64,000 nucleotides of DNA from Dechloromonas denitrificans (GTDB lineage Bacteria > Pseudomonadota > Gammaproteobacteria > Burkholderiales > Rhodocyclaceae). Positions within the stretch are counted from its first letter, which is position 1. Every line of letters starts with the position of its first letter. The notes beneath the pieces are model-generated. The model was not told where the DNA came from, ran no database searches, and was given only the letters and a program-made list of their open reading frames with translations. The stretch is taken from assembly GCF_001551835.1 (NCBI RefSeq), contig NZ_LODL01000002.1, forward strand, positions 1 to 64,000. Direction: 5' to 3'. Shown here piece after piece: positions 35,546 through 47,165 of the stretch. The translations under genes and the position numbers were made by a program.

Positions 35546-35980
35546 TCAGACGTCCCGCTTGGCGCACATCAGATTGGCTTCGGCGACAACCTGACCGTCG
35601 ACCCGCGCTTCCGCCTTGTACTTCCAGATGCCGCGCATGTTGCGGACGATCTCGACGTGCAGGTGCAACTGGTCGCCCGGCATCACCGGCTTCTTGAAAC
35701 GGCAGTCATCGATGCCGACAAAATAGAACACCGAATTGGCATCCGGCTTCGAGCCCATGGTCTTGAACGACAGGATGCCGGCCGCCTGGGCCAGGGCTTC
35801 CATGATCAGCACCCCCGGCATGACCGGATGGTGCGGAAAGTGGCCGACAAAGTACGGCTCGTTCATCGTGATGTTCTTGTAGGCGTGGATCGACTTGCCT
35901 GGTTCCACTTCCAGCACGCGATCGACCAGCAGGAAGGGATAGCGGTGCGGCAAGTGTTCAAGAATTTCGTGAATATCCAT
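35546..35980 (-). CDS. fabZ: 3-hydroxyacyl-ACP dehydratase
   Basis: 144 aa hot-dog-fold enzyme of fatty-acid elongation. Motifs: [13 protein letters not shown] at the start, [29 protein letters not shown] with the catalytic His and later Glu. It competes with lpxA for 3-hydroxyacyl-ACP, and the genes are adjacent as usual. Four bases separate it from lpxD. Confidence 0.97.
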   Translation of the reverse strand: MDIHEILEHLPHRYPFLLVDRVLEVEPGKSIHAYKNITMNEPYFVGHFPHHPVMPGVLIMEALAQAAGILSFKTMGSKPDANSVFYFVGIDDCRFKKPVMPGDQLHLHVEIVRNMRGIWKYKAEARVDGQVVAEANLMCAKRDV

Positions 35981-35984
35981 TTAA

Positions 35985-37028
35985 TCAGCCCTCTATATCC
36001 GTATTTTTAAGTTTTTTCTCAAGTTCGGAAACACGCTCGGCCAGTTTCGCCAAATGGCGGATCTGGGCAGCGTTGTGCAACCAATGACTATGTTCTTCCA
36101 GCGGAAAAACGCTGGTGTATTGCCCCGGGCGGGTAATGTTCTTCATGACCAGCGAACCGCCGGAAATGACAGCGCCGGAAGCAATCGTCACGTGCCCGGC
36201 AATCATCGCCGCCCCACCGACGATCACGTTGTCCTTCAATTCGACGCTACCGGCAATCGCCGCACAGGCCGCCACGACGCAATTTTTACCAATGACGCAG
36301 TTATGGCCGATCTGAATCTGGTTGTCGAGCTTGCAGCCATCACCAATCACCGTATCGTCGAGCGCCCCGCGGTCAACCGTCGTACTGGCGCCGATTTCGA
36401 CATCGTCACCGATCACCACACGACCGATCTGCGGAATCTTGACCCATTGCCCCTGGTCCGGCGCAAAGCCAAAACCATCGGCGCCGATCACCACGCCGGA
36501 ATGGAGAATGGCATTACGGCCGATCGAACAGCCCGCATAGATAGTGACATTGGGGTACAACACACTGCCAGCGCCAATCCTGACGCCATCACCGATTACG
36601 CAGCCGGGATGAATGACTACCGAGTCACCGAGGATCACCCCGAGACCAATACTCGCATTCGCCCCGACACTGACGCTGGCCGGTATCTCCGAGCCACAAA
36701 ATGCCGTCGGATGAACACCGGCAGCAGTCGCAACCCGGGGATTCAGCAGCGTCGCCAGCCGAGCATAATAAGCGTACGGATTGCGCGTCACGATACGCGG
36801 CAAATCGAGCCCATCGGCAAAGTCCGGTCCGACAATGACGGCCGACGCCCGTGTCGTCCGCAACTGGCTTTTGTATTTCAAATTGGCGAGAAAACCAATC
36901 TCTCCTTCACCGGCCGAAGCCAGCGTCGCTACCTGTCGAATCTGCGTTTTGGCATCGCCAAGCACATCGCCGCCCAGACGGGCGGCGATATCGGACAGCG
37001 AGAGCACAACACCCGCTGCGGCAGGCAT
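35985..37028 (-). CDS. lpxD: UDP-3-O-(3-hydroxymyristoyl)glucosamine N-acyltransferase
   Basis: 347 aa. N-terminal uridine-binding domain (LSDIAARLGGDVLGD, IGFLANLKYKSQL) and a long hexapeptide-repeat beta-helix (VSVGANASIGLGVILGDSVVI; IGHNCVIGKNCVV with the catalytic His). Third step of lipid A synthesis. A C-terminal helix (IRHLAKLAERVSELEKKLK) is the ACP-docking part. The start codon shares a base with the skp stop (TAATG). Confidence 0.96.
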   Translation of the reverse strand: MPAAAGVVLSLSDIAARLGGDVLGDAKTQIRQVATLASAGEGEIGFLANLKYKSQLRTTRASAVIVGPDFADGLDLPRIVTRNPYAYYARLATLLNPRVATAAGVHPTAFCGSEIPASVSVGANASIGLGVILGDSVVIHPGCVIGDGVRIGAGSVLYPNVTIYAGCSIGRNAILHSGVVIGADGFGFAPDQGQWVKIPQIGRVVIGDDVEIGASTTVDRGALDDTVIGDGCKLDNQIQIGHNCVIGKNCVVAACAAIAGSVELKDNVIVGGAAMIAGHVTIASGAVISGGSLVMKNITRPGQYTSVFPLEEHSHWLHNAAQIRHLAKLAERVSELEKKLKNTDIEG

Positions 37029-37534
37029 TATTTGCCTTCGGCGAGTGCCTTGATCACGCGATCGGTGATGTCCAGCTTGGGGCTGACCCAGACGACATCC
37101 TGAAGAATCAGGTCATACTTGTCGGATTCGGCAATCTGCTTGATGGCCTTGTTGGCCTTCTCGATCACCGCCGCATTTTCCTCGTTCTGACGCAGGTTCA
37201 AATCTTCGCGGAACTCACGCTGCTTGCGCTGGAATTCGCGCGACAGCTCGCCAAATTCCTTCTCCTTGGCCCGACGGTCGCTTTCAGCCATCGTCACGGA
37301 GTTCTTTTCCAGATTCTCCTGCAGCCCCTGCAACTGCTTGGCCATGCGCTGCAAATCCTGATCGCGCTTGGCGAACTCACCTTCAAGCTTCTTGGCAGCC
37401 TTCTGAGCTGCCGGCGCATCACGGAAAATACGCTGGGTATTGACGTAACCAACCTTCAACTCGGCAGCAACAGCACCGGTCACAAACAGTGCGGACAACA
37501 ACGAAGCGAGAACAATAGACTTAATTTTCAACAT
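37028..37534 (-). CDS. skp: periplasmic OmpH/Skp-family chaperone
   Basis: 168 aa with a signal peptide (MLKIKSIVLASLLSALFVTGAVAAE). The mature part starts LKVGYVNTQRIF and continues as a long charged coiled coil (about 45-130), the tentacle arms of Skp, closing with the beta body segment KYDLILQDVVWV. It holds unfolded outer-membrane proteins for BamA, encoded directly upstream. Twelve bases separate the two genes. Confidence 0.95.
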   Translation of the reverse strand: MLKIKSIVLASLLSALFVTGAVAAELKVGYVNTQRIFRDAPAAQKAAKKLEGEFAKRDQDLQRMAKQLQGLQENLEKNSVTMAESDRRAKEKEFGELSREFQRKQREFREDLNLRQNEENAAVIEKANKAIKQIAESDKYDLILQDVVWVSPKLDITDRVIKALAEGK

Positions 37535-37546
37535 GACACTCCCAAA

Positions 37547-39829
37547 TCAAAATGTGGTGCCCAACTGGAACTGGAAGGACTCGGTTTTATCGGTATCCTG
37601 CTTGTTGAGCGGCATACCGTAACTGAACTTGAGCGGACCAACCGGTGAAATCCATGCGGCAGAGAGGCCCGTTGAATAACGAAGTTCACCAAAATCCATC
37701 TTTTCATCCTTGCCGAAAACCTGGCCGGCATCAAAGAACCAGCCCATACGGAAGCTCTTTTCCATCCCCGGGATACCCCAGAGCAGTTCAGCATTAGCAA
37801 TTACACGACGATTACCACCAATACGATAATCAGTTCCATCGGTGTTGGTAATAGGTCCTAGGCTGGCTGCCTTGTAACCACGCACCGAAGTAACCCCACC
37901 CGCATAAAAATTCTTATAGAACGGCAGGCCATCGCCACTATAGCCATCAGCATATCCGATCTCGCCATTCAACATCAAAGTGAACTTTGAGTTCAAGGGG
38001 AAAAACTGCTGCAACTGATAACTGGCTCGGTAATAGGTTAGGTCGCCACCGGGAATTGCCACCTCAATACCGGCTTTCTGGAATGTCCCGCGAGTCGGGA
38101 AAAAATAGCTGTCCTTGCCGTCGCTCACCCAGTTTGCCGACATTGGAATAGTCAGATTCTTATTACCATACTGGTTAACGAAATCCTTGTAGTACTGGGG
38201 GCTATCGTCATAAGTTGTAATGTCGGTCGAATCAAGACCGGCGCCAAAACTCAGAGACTCCTTTTCGCCAATCGGGAAACCAAAGCGAACGCCACCGCCA
38301 GTGGATGCCGATGTGTAATAAGCCAGCGTCGTTGAACTGGTATTTACCGTACGATGGTAAACATCAAACCCCTGACTGATGCCATCCGTCGTAAAGTAAG
38401 GATTGGTGTAGGAGAACGAATAAGTCCGATAAGACTTCGCCGAATTGACCTGGATCGCGACGTTGTTGCCGCTTCCCATGAAGTTATTCTGGGCAATCGA
38501 CCCGGACAAAATAACCTTGTCAGTACTTGAGGTTCCCAAGCCGAGCATCAGGTTACCAGTCGGCTTTTCCGTCACCTTCAGATTTACATCGAGTTGGTCG
38601 GCTGTTCCCGGCACCGCGGGCGTTTCGACAGCCACTTCGGTAAAGTAGCCGACCTTATCGAGGCGTAGTTTGGAAGCGGCGACACGGTCCGCGTCATACC
38701 AGCCGCCCTCCATCTGGCGCAATTCACGCCGGATGACCTCGTCGCGCGTCTTGGTATTGCCGGTGACGTTGATCCGGCGCACGTAAACCCGCTTCCCCGG
38801 ATCGACGAAAATGGTGAAGGCTACCTTGCGCTTCTCCTTGTCGATCTCCGGTGCCGCATTGACGTTGGCGAAGGCATAACCTTCCTTGCCGAGGCGGTCG
38901 CTAATCGCTTTGGTCGAGTCATTGAGGCGCCCGCGCGAAAAAACATCGCCCGCCTTGACCAAAACCAGCTTCTGCAACTCTTCATCAGGAATGGCAAAGT
39001 CACCGGCCAGCTTGACGGAGGAAACCTGATAACGCTCCCCCTCCGTCACATTGACGGTGATATAGACATCCTGCTTGTCCGAAGAAATGGAAACCTGGGT
39101 CGACTCGACGGCAAACTCCAGATAGCCCTGATTCATGTAGAAGGACTTCAGCTTTTCCAGGTCAGCCGACAGCTTTTGCCGGGAATACTGATCATTCTTG
39201 GTGTACCAGGTCAGCCAACCAGGCGTCGTCAGCTCCAACTGGCTGAGCAATTCCTTTTCTTGGTAAGCCTTGGCCCCAACGATATTGATCTGCTTGATCT
39301 TGGCCGCCGCACCTTCTTCAACGTTGAAATTGACGCCCACCCGGTTACGCTCCAGCGGCGTCACCGTCGTCGTAATATTGACGCCGTACTTGCCGCGCGT
39401 CAGGTATTGGCGCTTCAATTCCTGCTCTGCCTTTTCCAGCAGGGAACGGTCAAAAATCCGGCCTTCGGCAATCCCGGTATCCTTCAGGGCTTTGACGATG
39501 ACATCCTTCTCGAATTCTTTCATGCCGACGAAATCGACCTTGGCAATAGCCGGGCGCTCCTGCACGACAATCACCATGACGTCCCGATCGACCTCGACGC
39601 GGACGTCCTTGAAGAAACCGGTGGCGAAAAGCGCCTTGATCGACTGCGCAGCCTTTTCGTCGTCCAAAGTATCGCCCACCTTGACCGGCAAATAGCTGAA
39701 GACAGTTCCTGCTTCGGTGCGCTGGATCCCCTCTACACGAATATCCTTGACAGCGAATGGCTCAAAGGCCAACGCAGGCACGGCAAAAAGGCCGGCAACC
39801 AAGACGGACAACAGGGATTTTTTCATCAT
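37547..39829 (-). CDS. bamA: outer membrane protein assembly factor BamA
   Basis: 760 aa. Signal peptide (KKSLLSVLVAGLFAVPALAFEPF), five POTRA domains (about 22-420; VKDIRVEGIQRTEAGTVFSYLPV begins the first) and a 16-strand barrel with the diagnostic GGVTSVRGYKAASLGP (RGF/Y motif of strand-lid loop L6). It ends in Phe (QLGTTF), as expected for barrel proteins. Two ATGs are adjacent; either could start translation. It directly follows rseP with no gap. Confidence 0.98.
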   Translation of the reverse strand: MMKKSLLSVLVAGLFAVPALAFEPFAVKDIRVEGIQRTEAGTVFSYLPVKVGDTLDDEKAAQSIKALFATGFFKDVRVEVDRDVMVIVVQERPAIAKVDFVGMKEFEKDVIVKALKDTGIAEGRIFDRSLLEKAEQELKRQYLTRGKYGVNITTTVTPLERNRVGVNFNVEEGAAAKIKQINIVGAKAYQEKELLSQLELTTPGWLTWYTKNDQYSRQKLSADLEKLKSFYMNQGYLEFAVESTQVSISSDKQDVYITVNVTEGERYQVSSVKLAGDFAIPDEELQKLVLVKAGDVFSRGRLNDSTKAISDRLGKEGYAFANVNAAPEIDKEKRKVAFTIFVDPGKRVYVRRINVTGNTKTRDEVIRRELRQMEGGWYDADRVAASKLRLDKVGYFTEVAVETPAVPGTADQLDVNLKVTEKPTGNLMLGLGTSSTDKVILSGSIAQNNFMGSGNNVAIQVNSAKSYRTYSFSYTNPYFTTDGISQGFDVYHRTVNTSSTTLAYYTSASTGGGVRFGFPIGEKESLSFGAGLDSTDITTYDDSPQYYKDFVNQYGNKNLTIPMSANWVSDGKDSYFFPTRGTFQKAGIEVAIPGGDLTYYRASYQLQQFFPLNSKFTLMLNGEIGYADGYSGDGLPFYKNFYAGGVTSVRGYKAASLGPITNTDGTDYRIGGNRRVIANAELLWGIPGMEKSFRMGWFFDAGQVFGKDEKMDFGELRYSTGLSAAWISPVGPLKFSYGMPLNKQDTDKTESFQFQLGTTF

Positions 39830-41209
39830 TCAGCCGGAAATCAGGCGATTTATGTCGTTAAAAAAGGCGAAAGCCATCAGAACAAAAAGAATGGACAAAC
39901 CTATCTGCTGTCCAATCTCCATAGCCCGCTCGGAAAGCGGGCGCCGTCTGACGACTTCGATCATATGATACATCAAATGCCCACCGTCCAGAACCGGGAT
40001 GGGGAGCAGATTCAGCACGCCGAGACTGATGCTGACCAGTGCCATGAACTTGATGTAATAGTCCACGCCAAGGCGGGCTGACTGCCCGGCATAATCGGCA
40101 ATCGTCACCGGACCGGACAGGTTTTTCCACGAAACTTCGCCGGTCAGCATTTTGCCAAGCATGACCAGACTGAAAACGGACTTATCCCAGGTTTCCGCCA
40201 GCGCCTTGCCTCCGGCCGCGAAAAAACCATAGCGCACGAAAGTATGCAGCTCACGCCGCGTATCGCCGTTCTCCGCCACCGCCACACCGATCTTGCCAAC
40301 ACTGCGACCACGCTCGGAAACCGCCTCCGGAACGACGTCAACCGTAGCAATGTCACCTTGCCGGAGCACTTCGAGGCGCAAGCTCTGGCCGGCCGAATTG
40401 CGAACCCGGATGACCAACTCCTGCCACGTGAAGACCGCCTCGCCATTGATCGCACGCACCAGATCACCAACCCGCAAACCGGCACGCTCGCCCGGGCCAC
40501 CGCCAACCAACTTACCGACCACCGCCGGAATTTTTGGCCGAAAGAAAGCCAGCCCCAAACGCTCCAGGGCGTCGCCTTCCCAGCCCTGCTCCCCAGCCGC
40601 TTTCAGATCAAGGCGACGCAGTGCAATTTCCTTCGCTTCGTTGATCAGTTCGAGATCGACACTTTCCTGGGCGACCGCCTTCTGCAGGATCAACCAGCGA
40701 AAGTCATTCCAGGTCTGTACCGCCTGCCCATCCACCGCTCGCACCTGCTCACCGTTGGCGATACCGGCTGCCGCCGCCGGCGACCCCGCGGCCGGCGTAC
40801 CGAGAATCGGCAACAGCTCGTTGCCGCCGTAAATGAAAACAGCCCAGAACAGCAGGATGGCCAGGATGAAATTTGCCAGCGGCCCCGCCGCGACAATCAG
40901 GCTGCGCTGCCCCACCGACTTTCGATTAAAGGCACGATGAAGCTCGCTGACATCCACAGCCCCCTCTCGCTCGTCAAGCATCTTGACGTAACCGCCCAGC
41001 GGGAAAAGGCCAAGCGCCCATTCCGTCTGGTCACGCCCGACACGCCGCTGCCAGAGCACACGCCCGAAACCGACGGAAAAACGCAGGACTTTGACATCGC
41101 AATATCTCGCCACCAGGTAGTGACCAAGTTCGTGCACTACGATGAGCACACAGAGCACGACCAAAAAAGCAGCGAGATAGAACGCTAGGCCGCTCACGCG
41201 AAACGACAT
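39830..41209 (-). CDS. rseP: RIP site-2 metalloprotease RseP
   Basis: 459 aa integral membrane zinc protease of the sigma-E envelope-stress cascade. First segment carries HELGH ([13 protein letters not shown]); two PDZ-like domains in the periplasmic part ([38 protein letters not shown]); the third zinc ligand is in [14 protein letters not shown]. It overlaps the dxr end by 16 bases and abuts bamA. The 3' end runs to the base before the bamA start codon. Confidence 0.96.
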   Translation of the reverse strand: MSFRVSGLAFYLAAFLVVLCVLIVVHELGHYLVARYCDVKVLRFSVGFGRVLWQRRVGRDQTEWALGLFPLGGYVKMLDEREGAVDVSELHRAFNRKSVGQRSLIVAAGPLANFILAILLFWAVFIYGGNELLPILGTPAAGSPAAAAGIANGEQVRAVDGQAVQTWNDFRWLILQKAVAQESVDLELINEAKEIALRRLDLKAAGEQGWEGDALERLGLAFFRPKIPAVVGKLVGGGPGERAGLRVGDLVRAINGEAVFTWQELVIRVRNSAGQSLRLEVLRQGDIATVDVVPEAVSERGRSVGKIGVAVAENGDTRRELHTFVRYGFFAAGGKALAETWDKSVFSLVMLGKMLTGEVSWKNLSGPVTIADYAGQSARLGVDYYIKFMALVSISLGVLNLLPIPVLDGGHLMYHMIEVVRRRPLSERAMEIGQQIGLSILFVLMAFAFFNDINRLISG

Positions 41210-42387
41210 TCCTTGATCAAGCGGCTTGCCACTTGGCGAGCCTCCGCATCGGCAGCCAGCACATCGGCCAGACTGCCCTCCGGCCCGGCCTGCACCTTGG
41301 ACAAGACTTCTTCGTTCAAGCGGGCAATGCCCAGAAATGGCAACTGCCGGTCAAGGAACGCGGCCACGGCAACTTCATTGGCGGCATTGAGAATGGCCGG
41401 CGCCGTTCCGCCCTGATGCAGGACATCGTAAGCCAGCTGCAGGCAGCGAAAACGCTCGAAATCGGGATCAAAAAACTCCAGGCGCCCGATCTTGAACAGA
41501 TCCAGCGGCTCGACACCCGCTTCGATACGCTCCGGATAGGCCAGTGCGTAGGCAATCGGCGTCCGCATGTCCGGATTCCCCAATTGCGCGAGGACCGAAC
41601 CATCGGCGTAATCTACAGCCGAGTGAATCACGCTCTGCGGGTGAACGACGACCTGAATCCGCTCGGGTGGCGCCGCAAACAGCCAATGCGCCTCGATGAC
41701 CTCAAGCCCCTTGTTCATCATGGTCGCCGAGTCGACTGAAATTTTCCGCCCCATCACCCAGTTAGGATGGGCGCAAGCCGCCTCTGGCGTTACACCTTGC
41801 AGGTCGGCCAGCGGCGTATTCCGGAATGGACCACCGGAAGCAGTCAGCAGGATTCGACGCACTCCGCAGGCCGTCAAGCCGCGCGCAAAATCCGTCGGCA
41901 AAGCCTGGAAAATCGCGTTATGTTCGCTATCGACCGGCAACAGTGAGGCACCGGATTCACGGACGGCGCGCATGAACAATTCGCCAGCCATTACCAGGAC
42001 TTCCTTGTTGGCGAGCATGATCTTCTTGCCCGCCCGGGCGGCGGCCAGTGTCGGCTCCAGACCGGCCGCGCCGACAATCGCCGCCATCACCGCATCCACC
42101 TCGGGCAGGGAGGACAACTCAATCAGCGCTTCGATGCCGTGACGAACTTCGGTATCCAGGCCCGCCGCACGACAGCGCTCGGCCAACAGGCTTGCCAACG
42201 GTGCATCGCGCAACACGGCAAAGCGCGGCCTGAATTCGCAACACTGCTCAAACAGCTTTTCGAGCTGGCTATGGGCGCATAAAGCGAAGACCCGATAGCG
42301 CTCGGGATGACGACGGATAACATCGAGCGTACTGACCCCGATCGAACCGGTTGAACCGAGTACGGTAATGTTTTGCAATATATTCAA
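41194..42387 (-). CDS. dxr: 1-deoxy-D-xylulose 5-phosphate reductoisomerase
   Basis: 397 aa. NADPH-dependent second step of the MEP isoprenoid pathway. Nucleotide-binding [21 protein letters not shown] at the N-terminus; metal/substrate blocks [38 protein letters not shown], and HPQSVIHS. The start overlaps the cdsA end in ATGA, and the stop overlaps the rseP start. Confidence 0.97.
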   Translation of the reverse strand: MNILQNITVLGSTGSIGVSTLDVIRRHPERYRVFALCAHSQLEKLFEQCCEFRPRFAVLRDAPLASLLAERCRAAGLDTEVRHGIEALIELSSLPEVDAVMAAIVGAAGLEPTLAAARAGKKIMLANKEVLVMAGELFMRAVRESGASLLPVDSEHNAIFQALPTDFARGLTACGVRRILLTASGGPFRNTPLADLQGVTPEAACAHPNWVMGRKISVDSATMMNKGLEVIEAHWLFAAPPERIQVVVHPQSVIHSAVDYADGSVLAQLGNPDMRTPIAYALAYPERIEAGVEPLDLFKIGRLEFFDPDFERFRCLQLAYDVLHQGGTAPAILNAANEVAVAAFLDRQLPFLGIARLNEEVLSKVQAGPEGSLADVLAADAEARQVASRLIKECRFA

Positions 42388-43214
42388 GGCCGGTAAACAG
42401 TGAGCAGCAAGGCAACAACGGGCAAGGTCGAAGTCAGACTGTCGATACGATCAAGCACGCCACCGTGCCCCGGCAGGACATTGCTGCTGTCCTTGATTCC
42501 GGCCTTGCGCTTGAGCAAGGACTCGTAAAGATCGCCAATGATGCTGACGGCAGTAACGGCGAGCAGCATCACTCCCCAGAGCAGAAGCGAAGGGGTATCA
42601 AGCTGAAAAGCCAGACGAATGAGCAGACCATAGATCACGACACCGACACCGGCGCCTAGCGCCCCTTCCCAGGTTTTGCCCGGGCTGATTGCCGGTGCTA
42701 GCTTGTGCTTGCCAAACGCCTTACCGGAAAAATAGGCGGCGATATCGGCCATCCAGACCACGGCAAAAATGGCAAGGAGAACACCGGGCCCCAACGCACG
42801 CAATTGCACCATGGCCAGCCAGGTTGGCAACAACACAACGGCACCGACCGCAAGGCCCAGCACACCGCCATGCAAGGACCACTTTTTTTGCAACCAGAAC
42901 GGCATCACGAGACACCAGAAGACCGCTGCCGCCCCGTAAAAAACAAGAACCCACAGCGCAGCCGGTTCGAAGAGTTCGCCGGCACCGATTGCCGCCGGAT
43001 CAATTTGAGCCAGCGCGACACAAATCAGCGCCGTTACGCCACCGAGCAGCCGCCGCGAAGTTTCCGACCAACGGAGCAGGCCACCCCATTCCCAGGCAGC
43101 GACACCAATGAAAGCCGCAACAAAAATCGCCCAGTAAGCCTGCGGCAAAAGAAAAAGGCTGGGCAAGAGCAAGGCCAGCAAAACGAGCGCAGTGATGACG
43201 CGCGTCTTAAGCAT
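42384..43214 (-). CDS. cdsA: phosphatidate cytidylyltransferase
   Basis: 276 aa from ATG at 43214 ([16 protein letters not shown]), overlapping uppS by 8 bases; upstream in-frame sequence lies inside uppS and is not CdsA-like. Eight or so membrane segments. The family signature is near the C-terminus: [36 protein letters not shown]. Makes CDP-diacylglycerol for phospholipid synthesis at the inner membrane. Confidence 0.96.
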   Translation of the reverse strand: MLKTRVITALVLLALLLPSLFLLPQAYWAIFVAAFIGVAAWEWGGLLRWSETSRRLLGGVTALICVALAQIDPAAIGAGELFEPAALWVLVFYGAAAVFWCLVMPFWLQKKWSLHGGVLGLAVGAVVLLPTWLAMVQLRALGPGVLLAIFAVVWMADIAAYFSGKAFGKHKLAPAISPGKTWEGALGAGVGVVIYGLLIRLAFQLDTPSLLLWGVMLLAVTAVSIIGDLYESLLKRKAGIKDSSNVLPGHGGVLDRIDSLTSTLPVVALLLTVYRP

Positions 43215-43968
43215 TCGATTTTTCCGACAACTGCTCACTGGTTCGCCCAAACCGCCGCTCCCGTTGCTGATAGGAAGTGATCGCTTTGCCGAATTCGGCC
43301 GTATCAAAATCAGGCCACAGCGTCGGGGTGAAATACAGTTCGGTATAAGCCAGTTGCCAGAGCAGGAAGTTACTGATCCGCTCCTCACCACCTGTACGAA
43401 TGAACAGATCGGGCTCCGGCGCAAAGCTCATCGACAGGTAAGGGTCGAGATCGGACTCGGTCCACCCTTCTCGCTTGTCGGGCTGGCCAGCCAACATGCG
43501 GTTTACTGCCTGCATGATGTCCCAGCGTCCGCCGTAGTTGGCGGCAATGGTCAGGTCAAGGCGAGTATTGCCCGCCGTCCTGTTCTCCGCATCGCGAATC
43601 AACTGCTGCAAACGACTGTCGAAGCGGGACAGATCGCCGATGATGCGCAGGCGGACGCCATTGCGATCGAGCTTCTCGACTTCCTGCTCAAGCGCCTTGA
43701 CGAAGAGCTGCATCAGCAGACTGACCTCGTCCTGCGGTCGACGCCAGTTTTCCGAGGAAAATGCAAAAAGGGTCAGGTAGGAAATCCCACGTTCAAGGCA
43801 GGCTCGAACCATCTCGCGGACCAGTTCGACGCCTTTGACGTGGCCGGCGACGCGGGGCATGAAACGCTTTTTGGCCCAGCGGCCGTTGCCGTCCATGATA
43901 ACGGCAACGTGCTTGGGCACGGTTGCCGCATCGGGAACCTGGCGTGTCGAGCTTGAGAAAATCGCCAT
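43207..43968 (-). CDS. uppS: undecaprenyl diphosphate synthase
   Basis: 253 aa cis-prenyltransferase making the C55 lipid carrier. Catalytic [16 protein letters not shown] (Asp), [24 protein letters not shown] and the C-terminal [26 protein letters not shown] are all intact. Gap of 28 bases after frr, then the tightly coupled cdsA-dxr-rseP run. Confidence 0.97.
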   Translation of the reverse strand: MAIFSSSTRQVPDAATVPKHVAVIMDGNGRWAKKRFMPRVAGHVKGVELVREMVRACLERGISYLTLFAFSSENWRRPQDEVSLLMQLFVKALEQEVEKLDRNGVRLRIIGDLSRFDSRLQQLIRDAENRTAGNTRLDLTIAANYGGRWDIMQAVNRMLAGQPDKREGWTESDLDPYLSMSFAPEPDLFIRTGGEERISNFLLWQLAYTELYFTPTLWPDFDTAEFGKAITSYQQRERRFGRTSEQLSEKSNA

Positions 43969-43996
43969 TCAGCGGTCGATCAGCGTCAGACGGCTT

Positions 43997-44554
43997 TTAA
44001 ACCTGCAGCAGCTCGGCCTCTTTCGCGGCGAGCATTTTGTCGACTTCGACGATGAATTTATCGGTCAGCTTCTGGACTTCGTCTTGCGCCCGGCGCTCGT
44101 CGTCCTCGGGAATCTCGCCCTTCTTCAACGCATCCTTCAGATGGTTGTTGGCATCGCGCCGCAGATTGCGGATGGCGACCTTGGCGCCCTCGCCTTCATT
44201 CTTGACGACCTTGATCATTTCCTTGCGGCGCTCTTCGGTCAGCGCCGGCATCGGCACGCGGATAAGGTCACCCTGCGACGCCGGGTTGAGGCCGAGGTCG
44301 CAATCACGAATCGCTTTCTCGACTTTTTGCAGCATGGGCTTTTCCCAAGGCTGCACACCGATTGTCCGCGCATCAACCAGAGTGATGTTGGCGACTTGAT
44401 TCACCGGCACCATCGAACCGTAGTAATCCACCTGGACATGGTCGAGCAGGCCGATATGAGCACGGCCGGTGCGAATTTTCTGGAGATCGTTCTTCAACGC
44501 ATCCAGCGTCTTCTGCATCTTGCTTTCGGCAGTTTTTTTGAGTTCTGGAATCAT
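43997..44554 (-). CDS. frr: ribosome recycling factor
   Basis: 185 aa. Splits post-termination ribosomes with EF-G. Typical blocks: LRTGRA-type seen as [44 protein letters not shown], and [18 protein letters not shown]. Length and start are standard; 12 bases after pyrH. Confidence 0.98.
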   Translation of the reverse strand: MIPELKKTAESKMQKTLDALKNDLQKIRTGRAHIGLLDHVQVDYYGSMVPVNQVANITLVDARTIGVQPWEKPMLQKVEKAIRDCDLGLNPASQGDLIRVPMPALTEERRKEMIKVVKNEGEGAKVAIRNLRRDANNHLKDALKKGEIPEDDERRAQDEVQKLTDKFIVEVDKMLAAKEAELLQV

Positions 44555-44566
44555 CTCTTGTTTTCC

Positions 44567-45283
44567 TCAGCAATAGACCAGCGTGCCTTCATCTTCGCCA
44601 CAGACCACGCGCTTCAGCGCGCCGGCCTTGAAGATGGAAAACACGTTGATCGGCAATTTTTGATCGCGACAGAGCGCGAAGGCGGTCGCATCCATGACGG
44701 CCAGATTTCTGGAGATCGCCTCGTTGAAGCTGATCTTGTCAAAACGGGTAGCTGACGGATCCTTTTTCGGATCGGCCGTATAGATACCATCGACCTTGGT
44801 CGCCTTGAGGACGATTTCGGCGCCGATTTCCGAACCGCGCAGAGCCGCTGCAGTATCGGTGGTAAAGAAGGGGTTGCCGGTGCCGGCACCGAAAATGACG
44901 ATCTTGCCTTCTTCGAGATAGCGAATCGCCTTGCCGCGAATGTACGGCTCGATGACCTGCTCGATATTCAGGGCCGATTGCACACGGGCATTCAGACCAC
45001 ACTGGCGCATCGCGTCGGACAGCGCCATGGCGTTCATCACCGTGGCCAGCATGCCCATGTAATCCGCGGTAGCGCGATCCATCCCGGTGGCCGTACCGGC
45101 CATGCCGCGGAAGATGTTGCCACCGCCGATCACGACACCGATTTCCACACCCAGATCAGCGACCGCCTTGACCTCTCCGCAAATGCCCGCGATGGTCTGC
45201 GGATTGATGCCGTAGGCATCCGAGCCCATCAAGGCCTCGCCGGAAAGTTTCAAGAGAATGCGCTTGTATTTGGGTGTAGTCAT
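44567..45283 (-). CDS. pyrH: UMP kinase
   Basis: 238 aa, amino-acid-kinase fold. Phosphorylates UMP to [17 protein letters not shown] at the N-terminus, [48 protein letters not shown]-type block (here [18 protein letters not shown]), and YTADPKKDP. The tsf-pyrH-frr order is a classic block. Confidence 0.98.
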   Translation of the reverse strand: MTTPKYKRILLKLSGEALMGSDAYGINPQTIAGICGEVKAVADLGVEIGVVIGGGNIFRGMAGTATGMDRATADYMGMLATVMNAMALSDAMRQCGLNARVQSALNIEQVIEPYIRGKAIRYLEEGKIVIFGAGTGNPFFTTDTAAALRGSEIGAEIVLKATKVDGIYTADPKKDPSATRFDKISFNEAISRNLAVMDATAFALCRDQKLPINVFSIFKAGALKRVVCGEDEGTLVYC

Positions 45284-45303
45284 CGGTCTTTTTCCTTGCT
45301 TGA

Positions 45304-46203
45304 TTACTTCTTGGCAGCAGCGGCAGCAGCCTGGGCGGCTACTTCAGCAGCGAAGTCGTCAACCTTCTTCTCGATGCCTTCGCCAACCAGGAACAGACAG
45401 AAGCCGGCGACGGAAGCGCCCTTCGCCTTCAGCAGCTGTTCGATGGTTTGCTTGCCGTCTTCAGCCTTGACGAAGACCTGAGCCAGCAGGGTCACGTCCT
45501 TCAGATACTTTTGAACTGTGCCTTCGGCAATCTTCTCGAGCATGGCTTCCGGCTTGTTGTCAGCCCGGGCCTTCTCGATGGCGACGCGGCGCTCGGTATC
45601 GAGCAATTCGGCGGAAACACCGGAAGCGTCCAGCGCCTTCGGCTTGGAAGCGGCAATGTGCATCGCCAGATCCTTGCCCAGTTGCTCGTCGCCACCAACC
45701 AGGTCGACCACAACGCCAACCTTGGCACCACCGTGGATGTAGGACTGCAGCTTGCCCTTGGCTTCGAAGCGGACGAAACGACGGATGGTCATGTTCTCGC
45801 CAATCTTGCCGATCAGTGCCGAACGGGTCGACTCGACCGTGCCTTCGCCCATCGGCAGCGCCGACAGCGCAGCGACGTCAGCCGGGTTATTGGTGGCAAC
45901 CAGTGCGGCAGAGCCGTTGGCCAGCGCAATGAATTCGTCGTTTTTGGCAACGAAGTCGGTTTCGCTATTGACTTCGATCATGGCACCGGTCTTGCCATCA
46001 GCCGAAATGCTGATTGCAACGATGCCTTCAGCTGCGATTCGGGCCGCGGCCTTGGAGGCCTTGTTACCCAGCTTGACGCGGAGGATTTCCTCGGCCTTGG
46101 CCATATCGCCATCAGCTTCGGTCAAGGCCTTCTTGCATTCCATCATAGGCGCGTCGGTCTTGCCGCGCAGTTCTGCCACCATGCCTGCGGTAATTGCCGC
46201 CAT
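45304..46203 (-). CDS. tsf: elongation factor Ts
   Basis: 299 aa from ATG at 46203 behind AGGAG with a 7-base spacer; a TTG two codons upstream is less likely. The UBA-like N-terminus has [27 protein letters not shown], and the core has [11 protein letters not shown]. It is the nucleotide exchange factor for EF-Tu. The expected stem-loop separates it from rpsB. Confidence 0.98.
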   Translation of the reverse strand: MAAITAGMVAELRGKTDAPMMECKKALTEADGDMAKAEEILRVKLGNKASKAAARIAAEGIVAISISADGKTGAMIEVNSETDFVAKNDEFIALANGSAALVATNNPADVAALSALPMGEGTVESTRSALIGKIGENMTIRRFVRFEAKGKLQSYIHGGAKVGVVVDLVGGDEQLGKDLAMHIAASKPKALDASGVSAELLDTERRVAIEKARADNKPEAMLEKIAEGTVQKYLKDVTLLAQVFVKAEDGKQTIEQLLKAKGASVAGFCLFLVGEGIEKKVDDFAAEVAAQAAAAAAKK

Positions 46204-46229
46204 ACTCAATCTCCTGAACTTATAGAACT

Positions 46230-46250
46230 GGCGGAGCTTGACGCTCCGCC
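46230..46250. promoter_or_regulatory. stem-loop in the rpsB-tsf spacer
   Basis: Perfect 8-bp stem GGCGGAGC / GCTCCGCC with a 5-base loop in the 56-base spacer. No T-run follows on the coding strand, so it probably attenuates or marks RNA processing between rpsB and tsf rather than terminating fully. Confidence 0.6.
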
Positions 46251-46259
46251 GTTACAACC

Positions 46260-47009
46260 TTATTGCGCAGCTTCTTCCTGGACTTCGACGAATTCGTCGT
46301 CGCCACCGGCCGCAACAATTTCCTGAACAACCTGGCTACGACCTTCGAGGATGGCATCGGCCACACCGCGGGCGTAGAGTTGGATAGCACGGGAAGAGTC
46401 GTCGTTACCCGGGATCACGTAAGCAACACCGTCCGGGGAGTGGTTGGTATCGACCACACCGATAACCGGGATACCGAGCTTTTCAGCTTCGGTGATGGCA
46501 ATCTTGTGGTAACCGACGTCGATGACGAAGATGGCGTCCGGCAGACCAGCCATATCCTTGATGCCGCCGATGGATTTTTGCAGCTTTTCCAGTTCGCGAC
46601 GGAAGGTCAGCGCTTCTTTCTTCGGCATGCGCTCGAGATCACCGGCTTCAACAGCCAGCTCCATGTCCTTCAGGCGCTTGATCGAGGTCTTGACCGTCTT
46701 GAAGTTGGTCAGCATGCCGCCCAGCCAACGCTGATCAACGAACGGCGCACCGGCGCGAACAGCTTCTTCGCCGATGATTTCGCGGGCCTGACGCTTGGTA
46801 CCGACGAACAGGATGTTGCCGCGATTGGCCGACAGCTTCTTCACGAAAGCCATGGCTTCGTTGTACTTGGCCAGGGTCTTTTCGAGGTTGACGATGTGAA
46901 TCTTGTTGCGAGCACCGAAGATGTACGGGGCCATCTTGGGGGACCAGAAACGGGTCTGGTGACCGAAGTGAACACCAGCCTCCAGCATTTCGCGCATAGT
47001 AACGGACAT
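46260..47009 (-). CDS. rpsB: 30S ribosomal protein S2
   Basis: 249 aa from ATG at 47009 with AAGGAG upstream; the in-frame extension before it lacks S2 similarity. [45 protein letters not shown], and [15 protein letters not shown] are standard. It begins the long minus-strand superoperon. About 150 bases of 5' leader separate it from a strong promoter. Confidence 0.98.
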   Translation of the reverse strand: MSVTMREMLEAGVHFGHQTRFWSPKMAPYIFGARNKIHIVNLEKTLAKYNEAMAFVKKLSANRGNILFVGTKRQAREIIGEEAVRAGAPFVDQRWLGGMLTNFKTVKTSIKRLKDMELAVEAGDLERMPKKEALTFRRELEKLQKSIGGIKDMAGLPDAIFVIDVGYHKIAITEAEKLGIPVIGVVDTNHSPDGVAYVIPGNDDSSRAIQLYARGVADAILEGRSQVVQEIVAAGGDDEFVEVQEEAAQ

Positions 47010-47165
47010 ACTAAAACTCCTTAAGGGTTGAACCGCCACCCGCCGGAAACGCACGCCATTATTGAATTCTGGCGAACACCCTTAATCGGCGGATGTGTGG
47101 ATTGATTGCGCGCATCAAGCACGCAACCGTTTATTTCGGTCGACATGACCGAGAAAAACCGCCGG